A stretch of DNA of 35,790 bases from Alphaproteobacteria bacterium (GTDB lineage: Bacteria; Pseudomonadota; Alphaproteobacteria; Micropepsales; Micropepsaceae). Positions 16,307-23,819 of the stretch are shown here, piece after piece. Position 1 is the stretch's first letter. Every line of letters begins with the position of its first letter. Under the pieces are notes generated by a model that had not been told where the DNA came from, searched no databases, and saw nothing but the letters and a program-made list of their open reading frames with translations. The position numbers and the translations under genes were made by a program. Location of the stretch: positions 1-35,790 of the forward strand of contig JANYAR010000099.1 of assembly GCA_025361185.1 (NCBI GenBank). The letters run 5' to 3'.

Positions 16307-16321
16307 GCCGCGGCGCGCGTC

Positions 16322-17503
16322 TTACGGCTTTTCGATCAAAATGACCCCTGCTCGAGCGAGTGCGGCAAGCATTTTCCGCAGATTGGCTTTCGCTGGCTCG
16401 CCATCGAGATGGGCAGACAGTTCGGCGAATCCCAAGGCATTTGTGTCGCTCAGCATCTCAAGTGCGGGCACAAGATTGGGAGAAATCCCGCTGTACAGCA
16501 TGCCGTCAGCCTTGAATGCCCAGTTGTCGCCGTCACGTATGAAATGCAGATGATGCGCCAACGCAAGCCGGATGCGATGAGTGTCGCCTAGTGTTTCAAT
16601 CTGGACGTAAGGCATGTCGGGCAAGCGGATATGGGGAAATGGTTGCAAACCGCCTTCCCATTCGTGGCGGAATTCGGCGATCGCGTCATCCGTGAACGCT
16701 TCGGAAAGCAAAGGACGCAAGGCGTTGAGATAAGCCATCTGCCCCTTGGCATCGTTCAGCCGCGGAACCTCAGCTCGTACCACCTCATGATGTCGCAACT
16801 TCCCCATCAGCCATTGGAGTAGGTGCGTGCCAAGCGGCGACTCCGTCGCGAATGTCAAATGCAAACTTGGCTCGCCGACCGGGAAGGCCACATGCCACCA
16901 TCCACGCGGGATGTAGAGCATGTCGCCGTCCTCCAGCATACCATCCCAAATAGGGGGATCTACCGGCTTGGGGGAGGCTTCTTCGTCGTCCGGCAGTGGG
17001 TTTAAGCGCGTTGGCCGATAGATCTGCCAGCGCTTCCGTCCCGACACTTGCAGGACCATGATCTCCTGGCAGTCAAAATGCAGATCGAGGCCTTTCTGGC
17101 TATGCCATCCCGCATAGAGATTGACGTGAGCGCTCGCATGAAGCGCGTCCCGAAACGAGGACGCCAGCTGGCGCACCCTGGGCGCCAGTTCCTCCACGCA
17201 GTCCAGTACAAGTGTCGCACCAGCCGAGAGGCAGGCGGCGAGCTTGCCAGAGTTCAGTCGCGGAATACCGCCCGCACTAGGCGTCGTATAGCGGAAAGTC
17301 TCGATATTGCGCCCCTCACGGGTCAACCTAAACTGCGGCGGGTAGAGCCGATGTTGTTCCAAGATTGCGTTGAGTTCGTCCCAGCCAAGAAGATCGGCAA
17401 AGCGGCCCGCCGTGCCTTTTGCGACTAGGAACGACTTGTTCCAATAGTCCGTAAGGAACTGGTCCCGCGTCAGCGGCGCGATGACATGATCGAACTCCAG
17501 CAT
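16322..17503 (-). CDS. Cupin_4 / JmjC-type 2-oxoglutarate oxygenase
   Basis: This 393-residue protein is related to the ribosomal-protein hydroxylase group (RoxA/YcfD, NO66/MINA-like). The Fe(II) ligands appear as H142 and D144 in LHFDCQE and H204 in IPRGWWHVAF; between them is VLQVSGRKRWQIY, the expected 2-oxoglutarate-side strand. The C-terminal 120 residues look like the winged-helix tail of the family. The likely role is side-chain hydroxylation of a protein substrate; the exact target is unknown, and tRNA or small-peptide modification cannot be excluded. It is convergent with nrdB (15-bp gap) and stands alone, with a repeat-filled gap upstream. Confidence 0.8.
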   Translation of the reverse strand: MLEFDHVIAPLTRDQFLTDYWNKSFLVAKGTAGRFADLLGWDELNAILEQHRLYPPQFRLTREGRNIETFRYTTPSAGGIPRLNSGKLAACLSAGATLVLDCVEELAPRVRQLASSFRDALHASAHVNLYAGWHSQKGLDLHFDCQEIMVLQVSGRKRWQIYRPTRLNPLPDDEEASPKPVDPPIWDGMLEDGDMLYIPRGWWHVAFPVGEPSLHLTFATESPLGTHLLQWLMGKLRHHEVVRAEVPRLNDAKGQMAYLNALRPLLSEAFTDDAIAEFRHEWEGGLQPFPHIRLPDMPYVQIETLGDTHRIRLALAHHLHFIRDGDNWAFKADGMLYSGISPNLVPALEMLSDTNALGFAELSAHLDGEPAKANLRKMLAALARAGVILIEKP

Positions 17504-17649
17504 CGCAGTTTATTCCGCCCTCCAAAAATGCGTTCATGCACCTCTTCGACTAAGGCCCTTATGGTGCTCTTGCCAGGTTACAAGTTTAACACCCAAGAAC
17601 ACCATAGCCAGGCGGCGAATGCTGCCGGGCTATTTTGAGCCTTGAGCCA

Positions 17650-17671
17650 AAATGGGGCCTAGGCTCCATTT
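17650..17671. repeat. 22-bp near-perfect palindrome
   Basis: An inverted repeat centred on CCTAGG reads AAATGG at the left and CCATTT at the right, with only one mismatched pair. It lies 146 bp upstream of the cupin gene and opens a run of palindromes filling 17504-18020. It may be a dispersed repeat or a regulator site. Confidence 0.5.
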
Positions 17672-17707
17672 CCAAGCAACGTCAAAACCGCACCGCCGCT
17701 TGGTCTC

Positions 17708-17737
17708 AATGTCCGCTTTTGCTGCAAAGCAGACATT
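17708..17737. repeat. Hairpin repeat with shared GACATTGGCCGGCCA tail
   Basis: AATGTCCGCTTTT (17708-17720) and CAAAGCAGACATT (17725-17737) form a 13-bp stem with two non-Watson-Crick positions and a four-base loop. The following sequence GACATTGGCCGGCCA (17732-17746) occurs again at 20187-20201, beside the intact MBL-rhodanese gene. Stems of this TCCGCTTTTG type are common in alphaproteobacterial intergenic DNA. Confidence 0.5.
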
Positions 17738-17750
17738 GGCCGGCCATGAG

Positions 17751-17873
17751 CTATAGCGTGCTGAGCGGCAGCCCGCTGTCGCGCCACGATTTCAAGCCGC
17801 CGTCCAGCGCCGCCGCCTTGGTATAGCCCAGCTCGCGCAAGGTCGCCGCCGCCAGGGTGGAGATCTGGCCGAA
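17751..17873 (-). pseudogene. 3' remnant of an MBL-rhodanese gene
   Basis: On the minus strand this fragment encodes GQISTLAAATLRELGYTKAA followed by a sequence ending GLPLSTL and a TAG stop at 17751-17753. It matches the last 39 residues of the intact fusion protein at 20309-21340 with about four or five amino-acid changes, and the DNA is nearly identical over its upstream half. Homology breaks off exactly where the palindromic element at 17874 starts. The rest of the gene is absent, so this is a dead copy from duplication of the gene end, or the remnant of a full second copy lost by rearrangement. Confidence 0.85.
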
Positions 17874-17973
17874 AATACGGCGACGGGATACTTATTCCCG
17901 AAAGCCCAAGGCATCGATTGGCGGGCAACTCGATTTATTGCGACACTCGCAATAGGTATCCTGTCGCCGTATT
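17874..17973. repeat. 100-bp palindromic element with 23-bp inverted termini
   Basis: The ends at 17874-17896 and 17951-17973 are inverted copies matching at 21 of 23 bases (starting AATACGGCGAC). Inside are two secondary stems: CGGGATA/TATTCCCG in the left arm, and TATTGCGA (17936-17943) with TCGCAATA (17947-17954) bordering the right arm. The size and ends are those of a small non-autonomous mobile or palindromic element; it contains no gene. It abuts the truncated rhodanese fragment on one side and lies 47 bp from the histidine-kinase stop on the other. No target duplication is clear. Confidence 0.65.
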
Positions 17974-18020
17974 CACAGATCAAGGAAAACTGGCTTACGC
18001 TAGCCTGTTTCGCATGGCAA

Positions 18021-19985
18021 TCAGGCCGCGATGCGCTGACCGTACACGAATGGAAGTTCGACCGACACCGTCGTACCAACGCCTTCCTGGCTTTCGATAT
18101 GCACCCTGCCGCCATGCTTCTCCACCAGGGATTTTACCAGCGCCAGGCCGAGACCGGTACCCTCGCGCGCCCGCATCGGATCATTGTTAGCCTGTTCAAA
18201 GGCAAGGCCGATACGCGCAAGCGTCTTTCCGGGGATGCCGATGCCGTTGTCGTGCACCGCCAGATGCAGCCGTCCCCCCAGGGCCTGGGCGGTGAACGAT
18301 ACCGCCCCGCCCGGCGGAGTGAACTTCACCGCGTTGGACAGGAGGTTCAGCAGAATCTGTTTCACCGAGCGGGGATCGGCGATGAGCACCGGCAGGTTGG
18401 CCGGCACGCTGGCGGTCAGCGTGATGCCAGTCTCCTCGGCGCGCCGGCGCGTCAGCTCCAGGCAGTAGGCTACCGACTCGGCCAAGTCCACGGGCTGCGG
18501 GTCGAGGACGAACTTGCCCGCTTCGATCTTCGACATGTCGAGGATGTCGGTGATCAGGCTGAGCAGGTGCAGGCCGGATTCATGGATGAGGACGGCATAT
18601 TCCTCGTAGCGCGCCTGCATCGGCCCGAACAGACGCGAGCGCATCGTGTCGGAGAAGCCGATGATGGCGTTCAGCGGCGTGCGCAGTTCGTGGCTCATAT
18701 TGGCAAGGAATTCGGACTTGACCCGGCTCGCGGCTTCCGCCGCCTCCTTGGCGCTGAGATTTTCCAGCAGTTCGGACTTGAGCCGCTCGCGCTCCAGCGT
18801 CGAGTCCCGGAACAGGCTGACGGTGCGCGCAAACTGACCGAACTCGTCGCGGCGGTCCTGCATGGGGATGATGCGTTTCATGTCGCCATCGATCACCGCT
18901 TCCATCGCGCCGGTGAGAATCCGCAGCGGCCTGATGACGCGCTGGAAGATAAACAAGAAGGCTACGGATGCGACGGCGACAGCGATGAAGATGAGGGTCA
19001 GCGCGACGATGAAACGTTGTTGTGCCTGTTTTGCCTGATCCCTGAGATGGCTTTTGGCTTGCTCGAAAGCAACGCGCGAAACGTTGGTAAGGGCGGTAAG
19101 GCCCCGGTTCGAACGCTGCATCCAGTCGGCGGAAGACAGAGAGGGTCGCATCCCCCGGTTCAACTGCGTGAGGATGGCATCGTGCTCCTCCGCCTGCTCG
19201 GTGAAATAGATTTTCTGGGCCTGCTGTACCGCTTTTTGCAGGTCCGCGGGAAATGAAGGGTTCTTGGCAGCGCCACGGATGACGCTCCAGGGCGAAGCGG
19301 CAGCCACCTTCATTTCTGCGAATAGGATGTGGTCTTTTTCGCCGAGGGGCGTGGCGTGCTGGATGGCGTCCGCAAGCACGGCACGGTCGATGCCGGCCTC
19401 ATGGCGCACGGCCATGGCGATATTGCCGGCCTTCATCATCTCATCAATGAAGGAATCGATACCCGACAATTGCAGCGACAGCGCGATGATTTGGTTTTCG
19501 ACCGTAGTGATCAGCTCGTTTGCCGCTGCTGCCCATTCCGCCGTGAGTGCCTGCGAGCGGTCCGGTGCGGGCAGGCGCAGCATATCCATCATTCTGCTAT
19601 AGGTGGCTTCATAGCGGTGTTGCATTTGGGCCAGGCGCTGGCGCTCCGGCGAGCCTATGATGCCGTTCTCCGCCTTTAAGAGCGCGGCGACCGTGGCTAG
19701 CACCGCCTCGCTACGCCTGTGCAATTGGGCGATCCGATCCAAGTCGGAGGCGCCGGCCGGATCATGGGAACCGCGCGCGGTGTCCATAGTGCCCCGCTCA
19801 ACGCGCAAATGCTCGTCGGCCAGGACGAATTGCTGCGCGATGGTTGCAATGGAAAGCCGGTAGCTGGCGTTCTCCCGGCTGTCGAAGTGCTGCTTCGCGG
19901 CGTTGGTGGAAAGCGTCACCAGCATCAGCACCAGCAGGCCGGTACAGGCGGACAGGATGACGCTGACAGATCGAAGCTTTTTCAC
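18021..19985 (-). CDS. Membrane sensor histidine kinase (orphan)
   Basis: This 654-residue inner-membrane kinase begins with GTG at 19985, preceded by GAGG at good spacing. Domains in order are: a first membrane helix (about residues 8-28), a long mostly helical periplasmic sensor (about 30-325), a second helix (about 327-350), HAMP (to about 400), the dimerisation domain with phosphoaccepting H432 in SHELRTPLNAIIGFSD, and an ATPase domain with LLNLLSNAVKF (N box), DNGIGIP (G1) and GTGLGLALVKS (G2). The catalytic motifs are intact. There is no attached receiver and no response-regulator gene beside it, so its partner is elsewhere. The sensor resembles helical-bundle chemoreceptor-type input domains; the signal is unknown. 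Confidence 0.9.
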   Translation of the reverse strand: MKKLRSVSVILSACTGLLVLMLVTLSTNAAKQHFDSRENASYRLSIATIAQQFVLADEHLRVERGTMDTARGSHDPAGASDLDRIAQLHRRSEAVLATVAALLKAENGIIGSPERQRLAQMQHRYEATYSRMMDMLRLPAPDRSQALTAEWAAAANELITTVENQIIALSLQLSGIDSFIDEMMKAGNIAMAVRHEAGIDRAVLADAIQHATPLGEKDHILFAEMKVAAASPWSVIRGAAKNPSFPADLQKAVQQAQKIYFTEQAEEHDAILTQLNRGMRPSLSSADWMQRSNRGLTALTNVSRVAFEQAKSHLRDQAKQAQQRFIVALTLIFIAVAVASVAFLFIFQRVIRPLRILTGAMEAVIDGDMKRIIPMQDRRDEFGQFARTVSLFRDSTLERERLKSELLENLSAKEAAEAASRVKSEFLANMSHELRTPLNAIIGFSDTMRSRLFGPMQARYEEYAVLIHESGLHLLSLITDILDMSKIEAGKFVLDPQPVDLAESVAYCLELTRRRAEETGITLTASVPANLPVLIADPRSVKQILLNLLSNAVKFTPPGGAVSFTAQALGGRLHLAVHDNGIGIPGKTLARIGLAFEQANNDPMRAREGTGLGLALVKSLVEKHGGRVHIESQEGVGTTVSVELPFVYGQRIAA

Positions 19986-20187
19986 CGGCGCCTCAAGATT
20001 TCCCCCGGAAACTTTAGCCCGGCTGCGGTTATGGAAGCCCTAACCAGCAAGAGTTGCGCCGGACGGCCCGCATTCCATGGTTAGTTTTGGATGAAGTTTC
20101 GGGCAAGCTTTGGTCCTTGGGACCAAAGAAGCGTTGAATGGGTCACGTCGGTACTTCGTGCAACCTTTTGCTGAGGCGCATGGCGGA

Positions 20188-20297
20188 CATTGGCCGGCCA
20201 ATGGGGGAGCGAAGAAAATACGGGGATAGGCGTACCGATCCTCGCCTATCGATAGGCCGAAGACGGAAAGATGGATGGCCGGGTTTAACCCGGCCAT
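20188..20297. repeat. Cluster of intergenic palindromes
   Basis: The 323-bp gap between the kinase start and the MBL-rhodanese stop (19986-20308) holds no gene. It contains a perfect 16-bp palindrome CATTGGCCGGCCAATG (20188-20203), a hairpin GATAGGCG (20225-20232) with CGCCTATC (20243-20250), the overlapping CTATCGATAG (20246-20255), and a 23-bp palindrome at 20275-20297 built on GGCCGGGTT/AACCCGGCC. The last lies 12 bp after the MBL-rhodanese stop and is a plausible transcription stop; it is also the most familiar alphaproteobacterial intergenic palindrome type. AAAATACGG at 20215-20223 matches the left end of the element at 17874. Confidence 0.6.
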
Positions 20298-20308
20298 GGA
20301 GAGAGGAG

Positions 20309-21340
20309 CTAGAGAGTACTCATCGGCAATCCGCCGTCGCGCCAAGCCTTGATGCCGCCGTCCAGCGCCGCCGCCTTGGTATAGCCCAGCTCGCGCAAGG
20401 TCGCCGCCGCCAGGGTGGAAATCTGGCCGAATTCGCAAGCGACCAGAATGCGCTGGGTGGGATCGGGCAGTTCCTTGTTGACGCGCAATTCCAGCTGGCC
20501 GCGCGGCAGATGCTGGGCGCCGGGAATATGGCCGGCGGCGAAGGCATCCTTCTCGCGCACGTCCAGCAAAATAAGGCCCAGATCATTGCGGCCCACCCGC
20601 TCCGCAAGTTCCGCCATGGACACAAACGGCACATGGGCGCTGGCTTCCGACAGAAGCTGCGCCACCGTCTTGCCGCCGCTCATATTGGTGCGCAGCGCCT
20701 CGGTCAGGTGGGTGGGGGCGTCCAGGTTGAGCTGTGTCATCATGGCGATGAACTCGGCGCGCTCGCGTTTTTGCAGGCGGGGATTGCCCGCGATCTCATC
20801 GCCGATGCTGGAATGGCTGCGGCCTTTGTAATCGTGGGCCGGATAGACCAGCAGCGCGGGGTCCAGTTTCAGTACCCGGCCAAACAGGCTGTCATAGAGT
20901 TGGTCGGGATCGCCGGTCGGCAAATCGGTGCGTCCGGTGCCGCCGATCAAAAGTGTGTCGCCGGTGAAGATGCGGTCGTCCGCCAGAATGCACAGGGAAT
21001 CGCGGGTATGGCCGGGGGTGTGCAGGGCCTTGAGCCGCATATTGCCTACCCGCAGAATCTCGCCATCGTCCAGCTTGAAACCGGCATAGGGGGCGGGGGA
21101 GAGTTTGCTGGTCACCACCGGCACATCGAGCGTCCTGCCCAGTTCCTTGGCGGCGGAAAAATGATCGGCATGGGTGTGGGTGTCCAGCACATAGCGGATG
21201 CGCAAGCCATCTTTCGCCGCCAGGCCCAGATAACGGTCGATCTGGTTCAAGTGCGGATCGATCAGGATGGCGGAACGCGCCTCATCGCAGCCCAGGAGAT
21301 AGGACTGGCAACCGCCGGTGGCGATCTGTTCGAAAATCAT
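20309..21340 (-). CDS. MBL-fold hydrolase fused to rhodanese domain
   Basis: This 343-residue two-domain protein resembles ETHE1-type persulfide dioxygenases. The N-terminal metallo-beta-lactamase domain carries the metal motif H55-x-H57-x-D59-H60 (THTHADH), the later histidine in LHTPGHTRDS, the aspartate in FTGDTLLIGGTGRTD and the last histidine in VYPAHDYKG. The C-terminal rhodanese domain (about residues 245-343) has the Asp in LLDVREKDAFAAGHIPGA and a catalytic cysteine C302 in ACEFGQIST; the usual Arg at the loop end is missing. The likely role is oxidation of glutathione persulfide to sulfite with sulfur transfer, in sulfide detoxification. Its 3' end is duplicated at 17751-17873. Confidence 0.85.
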   Translation of the reverse strand: MIFEQIATGGCQSYLLGCDEARSAILIDPHLNQIDRYLGLAAKDGLRIRYVLDTHTHADHFSAAKELGRTLDVPVVTSKLSPAPYAGFKLDDGEILRVGNMRLKALHTPGHTRDSLCILADDRIFTGDTLLIGGTGRTDLPTGDPDQLYDSLFGRVLKLDPALLVYPAHDYKGRSHSSIGDEIAGNPRLQKRERAEFIAMMTQLNLDAPTHLTEALRTNMSGGKTVAQLLSEASAHVPFVSMAELAERVGRNDLGLILLDVREKDAFAAGHIPGAQHLPRGQLELRVNKELPDPTQRILVACEFGQISTLAAATLRELGYTKAAALDGGIKAWRDGGLPMSTL

Positions 21341-21382
21341 TGCATGCGCCCCAACAAAAACACCCGTGACGACGAGTATAGC

Positions 21383-21634
21383 CTATTGGCGGCGCAGGCT
21401 CGCGCGGAATTTCCGGTCCTTCTTCAAGACGAATTCCCGCCGCATGGCGCCTTTGCGGGTGCGGTGCTTCTCGGCATAGACCAATATCCATTCCCGGCCG
21501 CGCGTCGTCTTCGCGCCCACGCGTTTGCCGTTGTGCTCGGCCAGCCGCCGTTCCAGGTCGAGCGTCCAGCCGACATAGGTGATCAGCCGGCCGTCCGGGT
21601 TTTCTGCCGCCAGGACATAGACGAAGGAGGGCAT
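21383..21634 (-). CDS. Small GIY-YIG nuclease-domain protein
   Basis: This 83-residue protein consists of a single GIY-YIG domain of the UPF0213/YhbQ kind. It reads FVYVLAAENPDG (GIY strand), LITYVGWTLDLERRLAEHN (YIG strand and catalytic Arg helix), GAKTTRGREWILVY, and the glutamate in GAMRREF, followed by a basic tail. The start at 21634 is chosen because the domain begins there; a frame reaching 21742 adds 36 residues with no family match. Its biological role, probably in DNA repair or structure-specific cleavage, is not established for the family. It is divergent from marR and 42 bp upstream of the MBL-rhodanese gene. Confidence 0.75.
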   Translation of the reverse strand: MPSFVYVLAAENPDGRLITYVGWTLDLERRLAEHNGKRVGAKTTRGREWILVYAEKHRTRKGAMRREFVLKKDRKFRASLRRQ

Positions 21635-21724
21635 GGGCTTGTTGTGATGCAAATTGTGCAGATCTGTCCATATCGAACTTTCTGCTTGCAGGCAGCCCGT
21701 GGCGGGTCTATATTGTTGCCTAAG

Positions 21725-21748
21725 CAAGTATTGTTCTGGCAAATATTG
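21725..21748 (+). promoter_or_regulatory. Possible MarR operator
   Basis: Two near-palindromic boxes, CAAGTATTG (21725-21733) and CAAATATTG (21740-21748), are repeated 15 bp apart and together form a loose inverted repeat (GCAAGTATTG ... CAAATATTGC). They lie 12-36 bp upstream of the marR start, where autoregulation of MarR-type efflux operons usually acts. This is an inference from position and symmetry only. Confidence 0.4.
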
Positions 21749-21760
21749 CCCAGACAGTGA

Positions 21761-22339
21761 ATGAGATCTTGGCCCGTGAAGCCTTATTACACCCGCACCA
21801 ATTACGCCAAGAAGAACTCAGTCGGCTATCTGATGCGGATGTGCACCAACCTGGTGCTGCCGCAGATGGAAGCGCTGTTTGTGGACCAGGAATTGACCTT
21901 CTCGCAATGGACCACCCTGGTCACCCTGCATGATGGGCGAATCACCTCTGCCGGGGATTTGGCGCAGAATATCTGTCACGATGCGGGGTCCCTGACTCGT
22001 CTTATCGACCAGATGGTGGAGCGTGGCTTTGTTACGCGCGACCGCAGCCAGACCGACCGGCGGGTGGTGACCTTGTCACTGACGCCGCGCGGCCGCGCCA
22101 TGGTCGAAACCCTGGCGCCCAAGGTGATGCAGTACTGGAACGGGCTTTTGTCCGGTTTCAGCCATGAGGAGGTCGATACTCTGATCAATCTGTTGACCCG
22201 GCTGATGATCGCCGCCGACAGCAAGCAGGGCCGCAAGTCCCGGCTGCTGCTTTCCGATGTTCCCATTGCCAAGCCGGTGCCTCAGACCATGCCCCAGGCC
22301 ATGATGGCCAAAACCGCGAAGGCGAGGAAGGTGTCATGA
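21761..22339 (+). CDS. MarR-family transcriptional regulator
   Basis: This protein of about 192 residues has the winged-helix fold of MarR proteins: an N-terminal dimer helix (YAKKNSVGYLMRMCTNLVLPQMEAL), LTFSQWTTLVTLHDG, a helix-turn-helix (SAGDLAQNICHDAGSLTRLIDQMVERGFV), the wing with the DRSQTDRRVVTLSLTPRG signature and a C-terminal dimer helix. The start is ATG at 21761; GTG at 21776 is an alternative. A tail rich in Pro, Met and Lys follows the domain. It overlaps the efflux channel gene by ATGA (22336-22339) and most likely represses this operon until a toxic aromatic or drug-like compound binds, as EmrR does. Confidence 0.9.
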   Translation: MRSWPVKPYYTRTNYAKKNSVGYLMRMCTNLVLPQMEALFVDQELTFSQWTTLVTLHDGRITSAGDLAQNICHDAGSLTRLIDQMVERGFVTRDRSQTDRRVVTLSLTPRGRAMVETLAPKVMQYWNGLLSGFSHEEVDTLINLLTRLMIAADSKQGRKSRLLLSDVPIAKPVPQTMPQAMMAKTAKARKVS

Positions 22340-23784
22340 GGGTGCTGAAAAAATCCGGCGCGCTTGTCATGGCTCTGATGTTGTCGGCCTGTGTCGATAC
22401 GCCTCCCACCACACCCCAGGTGCGGGAGATTGCGCGAGACGGCCTGGGCCTTACCGGAGAACCCGCGCCGCACGCGCCCAAGGAATGGTGGAAGGCGTTC
22501 AAAGACCCGCAGGTGGACCGGCTCGCGGGTTTGGTGATTTTGGACAATCCCAGCCTGGCGGGCGCGCTGGCGCGGATGCGCGCCGCCCAGTCCGAGCTGG
22601 CGGTGAGCCGGGCGGAGGATCTGCCGCAAGTAACCTTGGACGGCAGCGAGCAGCGCGTGTTGTTCAGCAAGGACTATATCATTCCGCCGCCCTATGGCGG
22701 CAGCTATCGCTGGTACGGTTCGCTGACCACCAACCTGAGCTGGAACCTGGATTTCTGGGGCAAGCAGGCGGCCTTGATCGAAAAGGCGCGCAATACGGCG
22801 CAGGCCGCGGCGCTGGACGCCGAGGCTGCCCATCTGGCGCTGTCGGGCGCTTTTGCCCAGGCCTATATCAACCTGTTGCTCGACTATCAGTTCGGCGACA
22901 TCGCCGATGCCACGGCGGCCGAACGCAGCGAAATCTTGAAAATCACCCAGGGCCGCTTCAATGCCGGACTGGAAAATGGCAGCGCGCTGGAACAGGCCAA
23001 GTCGCTGCTCTCCATCGCCAAGGCCGACCAGTTGCGCTTTGCCGCGGCGCGCGAGATGGACCTTCATGCCATCGCCGCGCTGGCGGGGCAGGGTGCTGCT
23101 CTTTACCAGACCATCACGCGGCCCAATCCCAACCTGGATGTGGCGCTGCCCTTGCCGCAGGCGCTGCCCGCCGATCTTCTGTCGCGGCGGCCTGACATAT
23201 TGGCGGCAAAGGCGCGGATTCAGGCGGCGGTGAAAGGGCGCGAAGCCGCCGAGGCCGATTTCTATCCCGACATCAACCTGGCGGCGCTGGTGGGTTTTCA
23301 GGCCATCGGCTTGTCGAATCTTTTGACGGGGAATGCCTTTACGATGGGCGTGGGCCCCGCCGTCCATCTGCCGATCTTCGATGCGGGCAAGCTGCGGGCG
23401 CGCTACGCCCAATCCACCGCCGATCTGGATCTGGCGGTGGCCGATTACAACGGCGCGGTCGTGGCCGCCATCAGGCAGACCGCCGACGCCATGACCCAGG
23501 TGAAAAGCCTGGAAGGCCAGCGCGTGCAGCAGCAGGACGCCGCCTCCAGCGCGGAGCGTGCGTTCCGGATCGCCCAGGACCGCTATCGCAGCGGCTTGTC
23601 GACCCAGCTTCCCATGCTGACGGCGGAATCCACCTTGCTGCAGGCGCGCCAGGCATTGGCCGGCGTGGTGGCGCAAGGTGCGCAGCAGCGCATCATTTTG
23701 ATGCTGACGGTGGGCGGCGGCTTCGAGCCGGTGCCCCCTGAATCGCAAACGCGGGCCGCCGATTTGCGCCAATCCATCCAATAA
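22336..23784 (+). CDS. Outer-membrane efflux lipoprotein (NodT/TolC family)
   Basis: This 482-residue channel has a lipoprotein signal (ALMLSAC, lipidated Cys at about residue 19). Two outer-membrane efflux repeats follow, with the NodT-type markers PKEWWKAFKDPQVDRLAGLVILDNPSL near the start, RAAQSELAVSRAEDLPQV, LSWNLDFWGK, and in the second half PADLLSRRPDILAAKARIQ and PIFDAGKLRARY. It forms a trimeric tunnel through the outer membrane for the EmrAB pump encoded next. It is the first structural gene after marR and overlaps it. Its length is normal for the family. Confidence 0.92.
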   Translation: MRVLKKSGALVMALMLSACVDTPPTTPQVREIARDGLGLTGEPAPHAPKEWWKAFKDPQVDRLAGLVILDNPSLAGALARMRAAQSELAVSRAEDLPQVTLDGSEQRVLFSKDYIIPPPYGGSYRWYGSLTTNLSWNLDFWGKQAALIEKARNTAQAAALDAEAAHLALSGAFAQAYINLLLDYQFGDIADATAAERSEILKITQGRFNAGLENGSALEQAKSLLSIAKADQLRFAAAREMDLHAIAALAGQGAALYQTITRPNPNLDVALPLPQALPADLLSRRPDILAAKARIQAAVKGREAAEADFYPDINLAALVGFQAIGLSNLLTGNAFTMGVGPAVHLPIFDAGKLRARYAQSTADLDLAVADYNGAVVAAIRQTADAMTQVKSLEGQRVQQQDAASSAERAFRIAQDRYRSGLSTQLPMLTAESTLLQARQALAGVVAQGAQQRIILMLTVGGGFEPVPPESQTRAADLRQSIQ

Positions 23785-23819
23785 AGAAGTCCATTCCATC
23801 GCCTAGCAGGACGTTCGCC

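Noticed and set aside
17504..18020. Small open frames within the repeat-filled gap as hypothetical genes
   Set aside because: Their translations come from palindromic repeats and out-of-frame reading of the rhodanese fragment.
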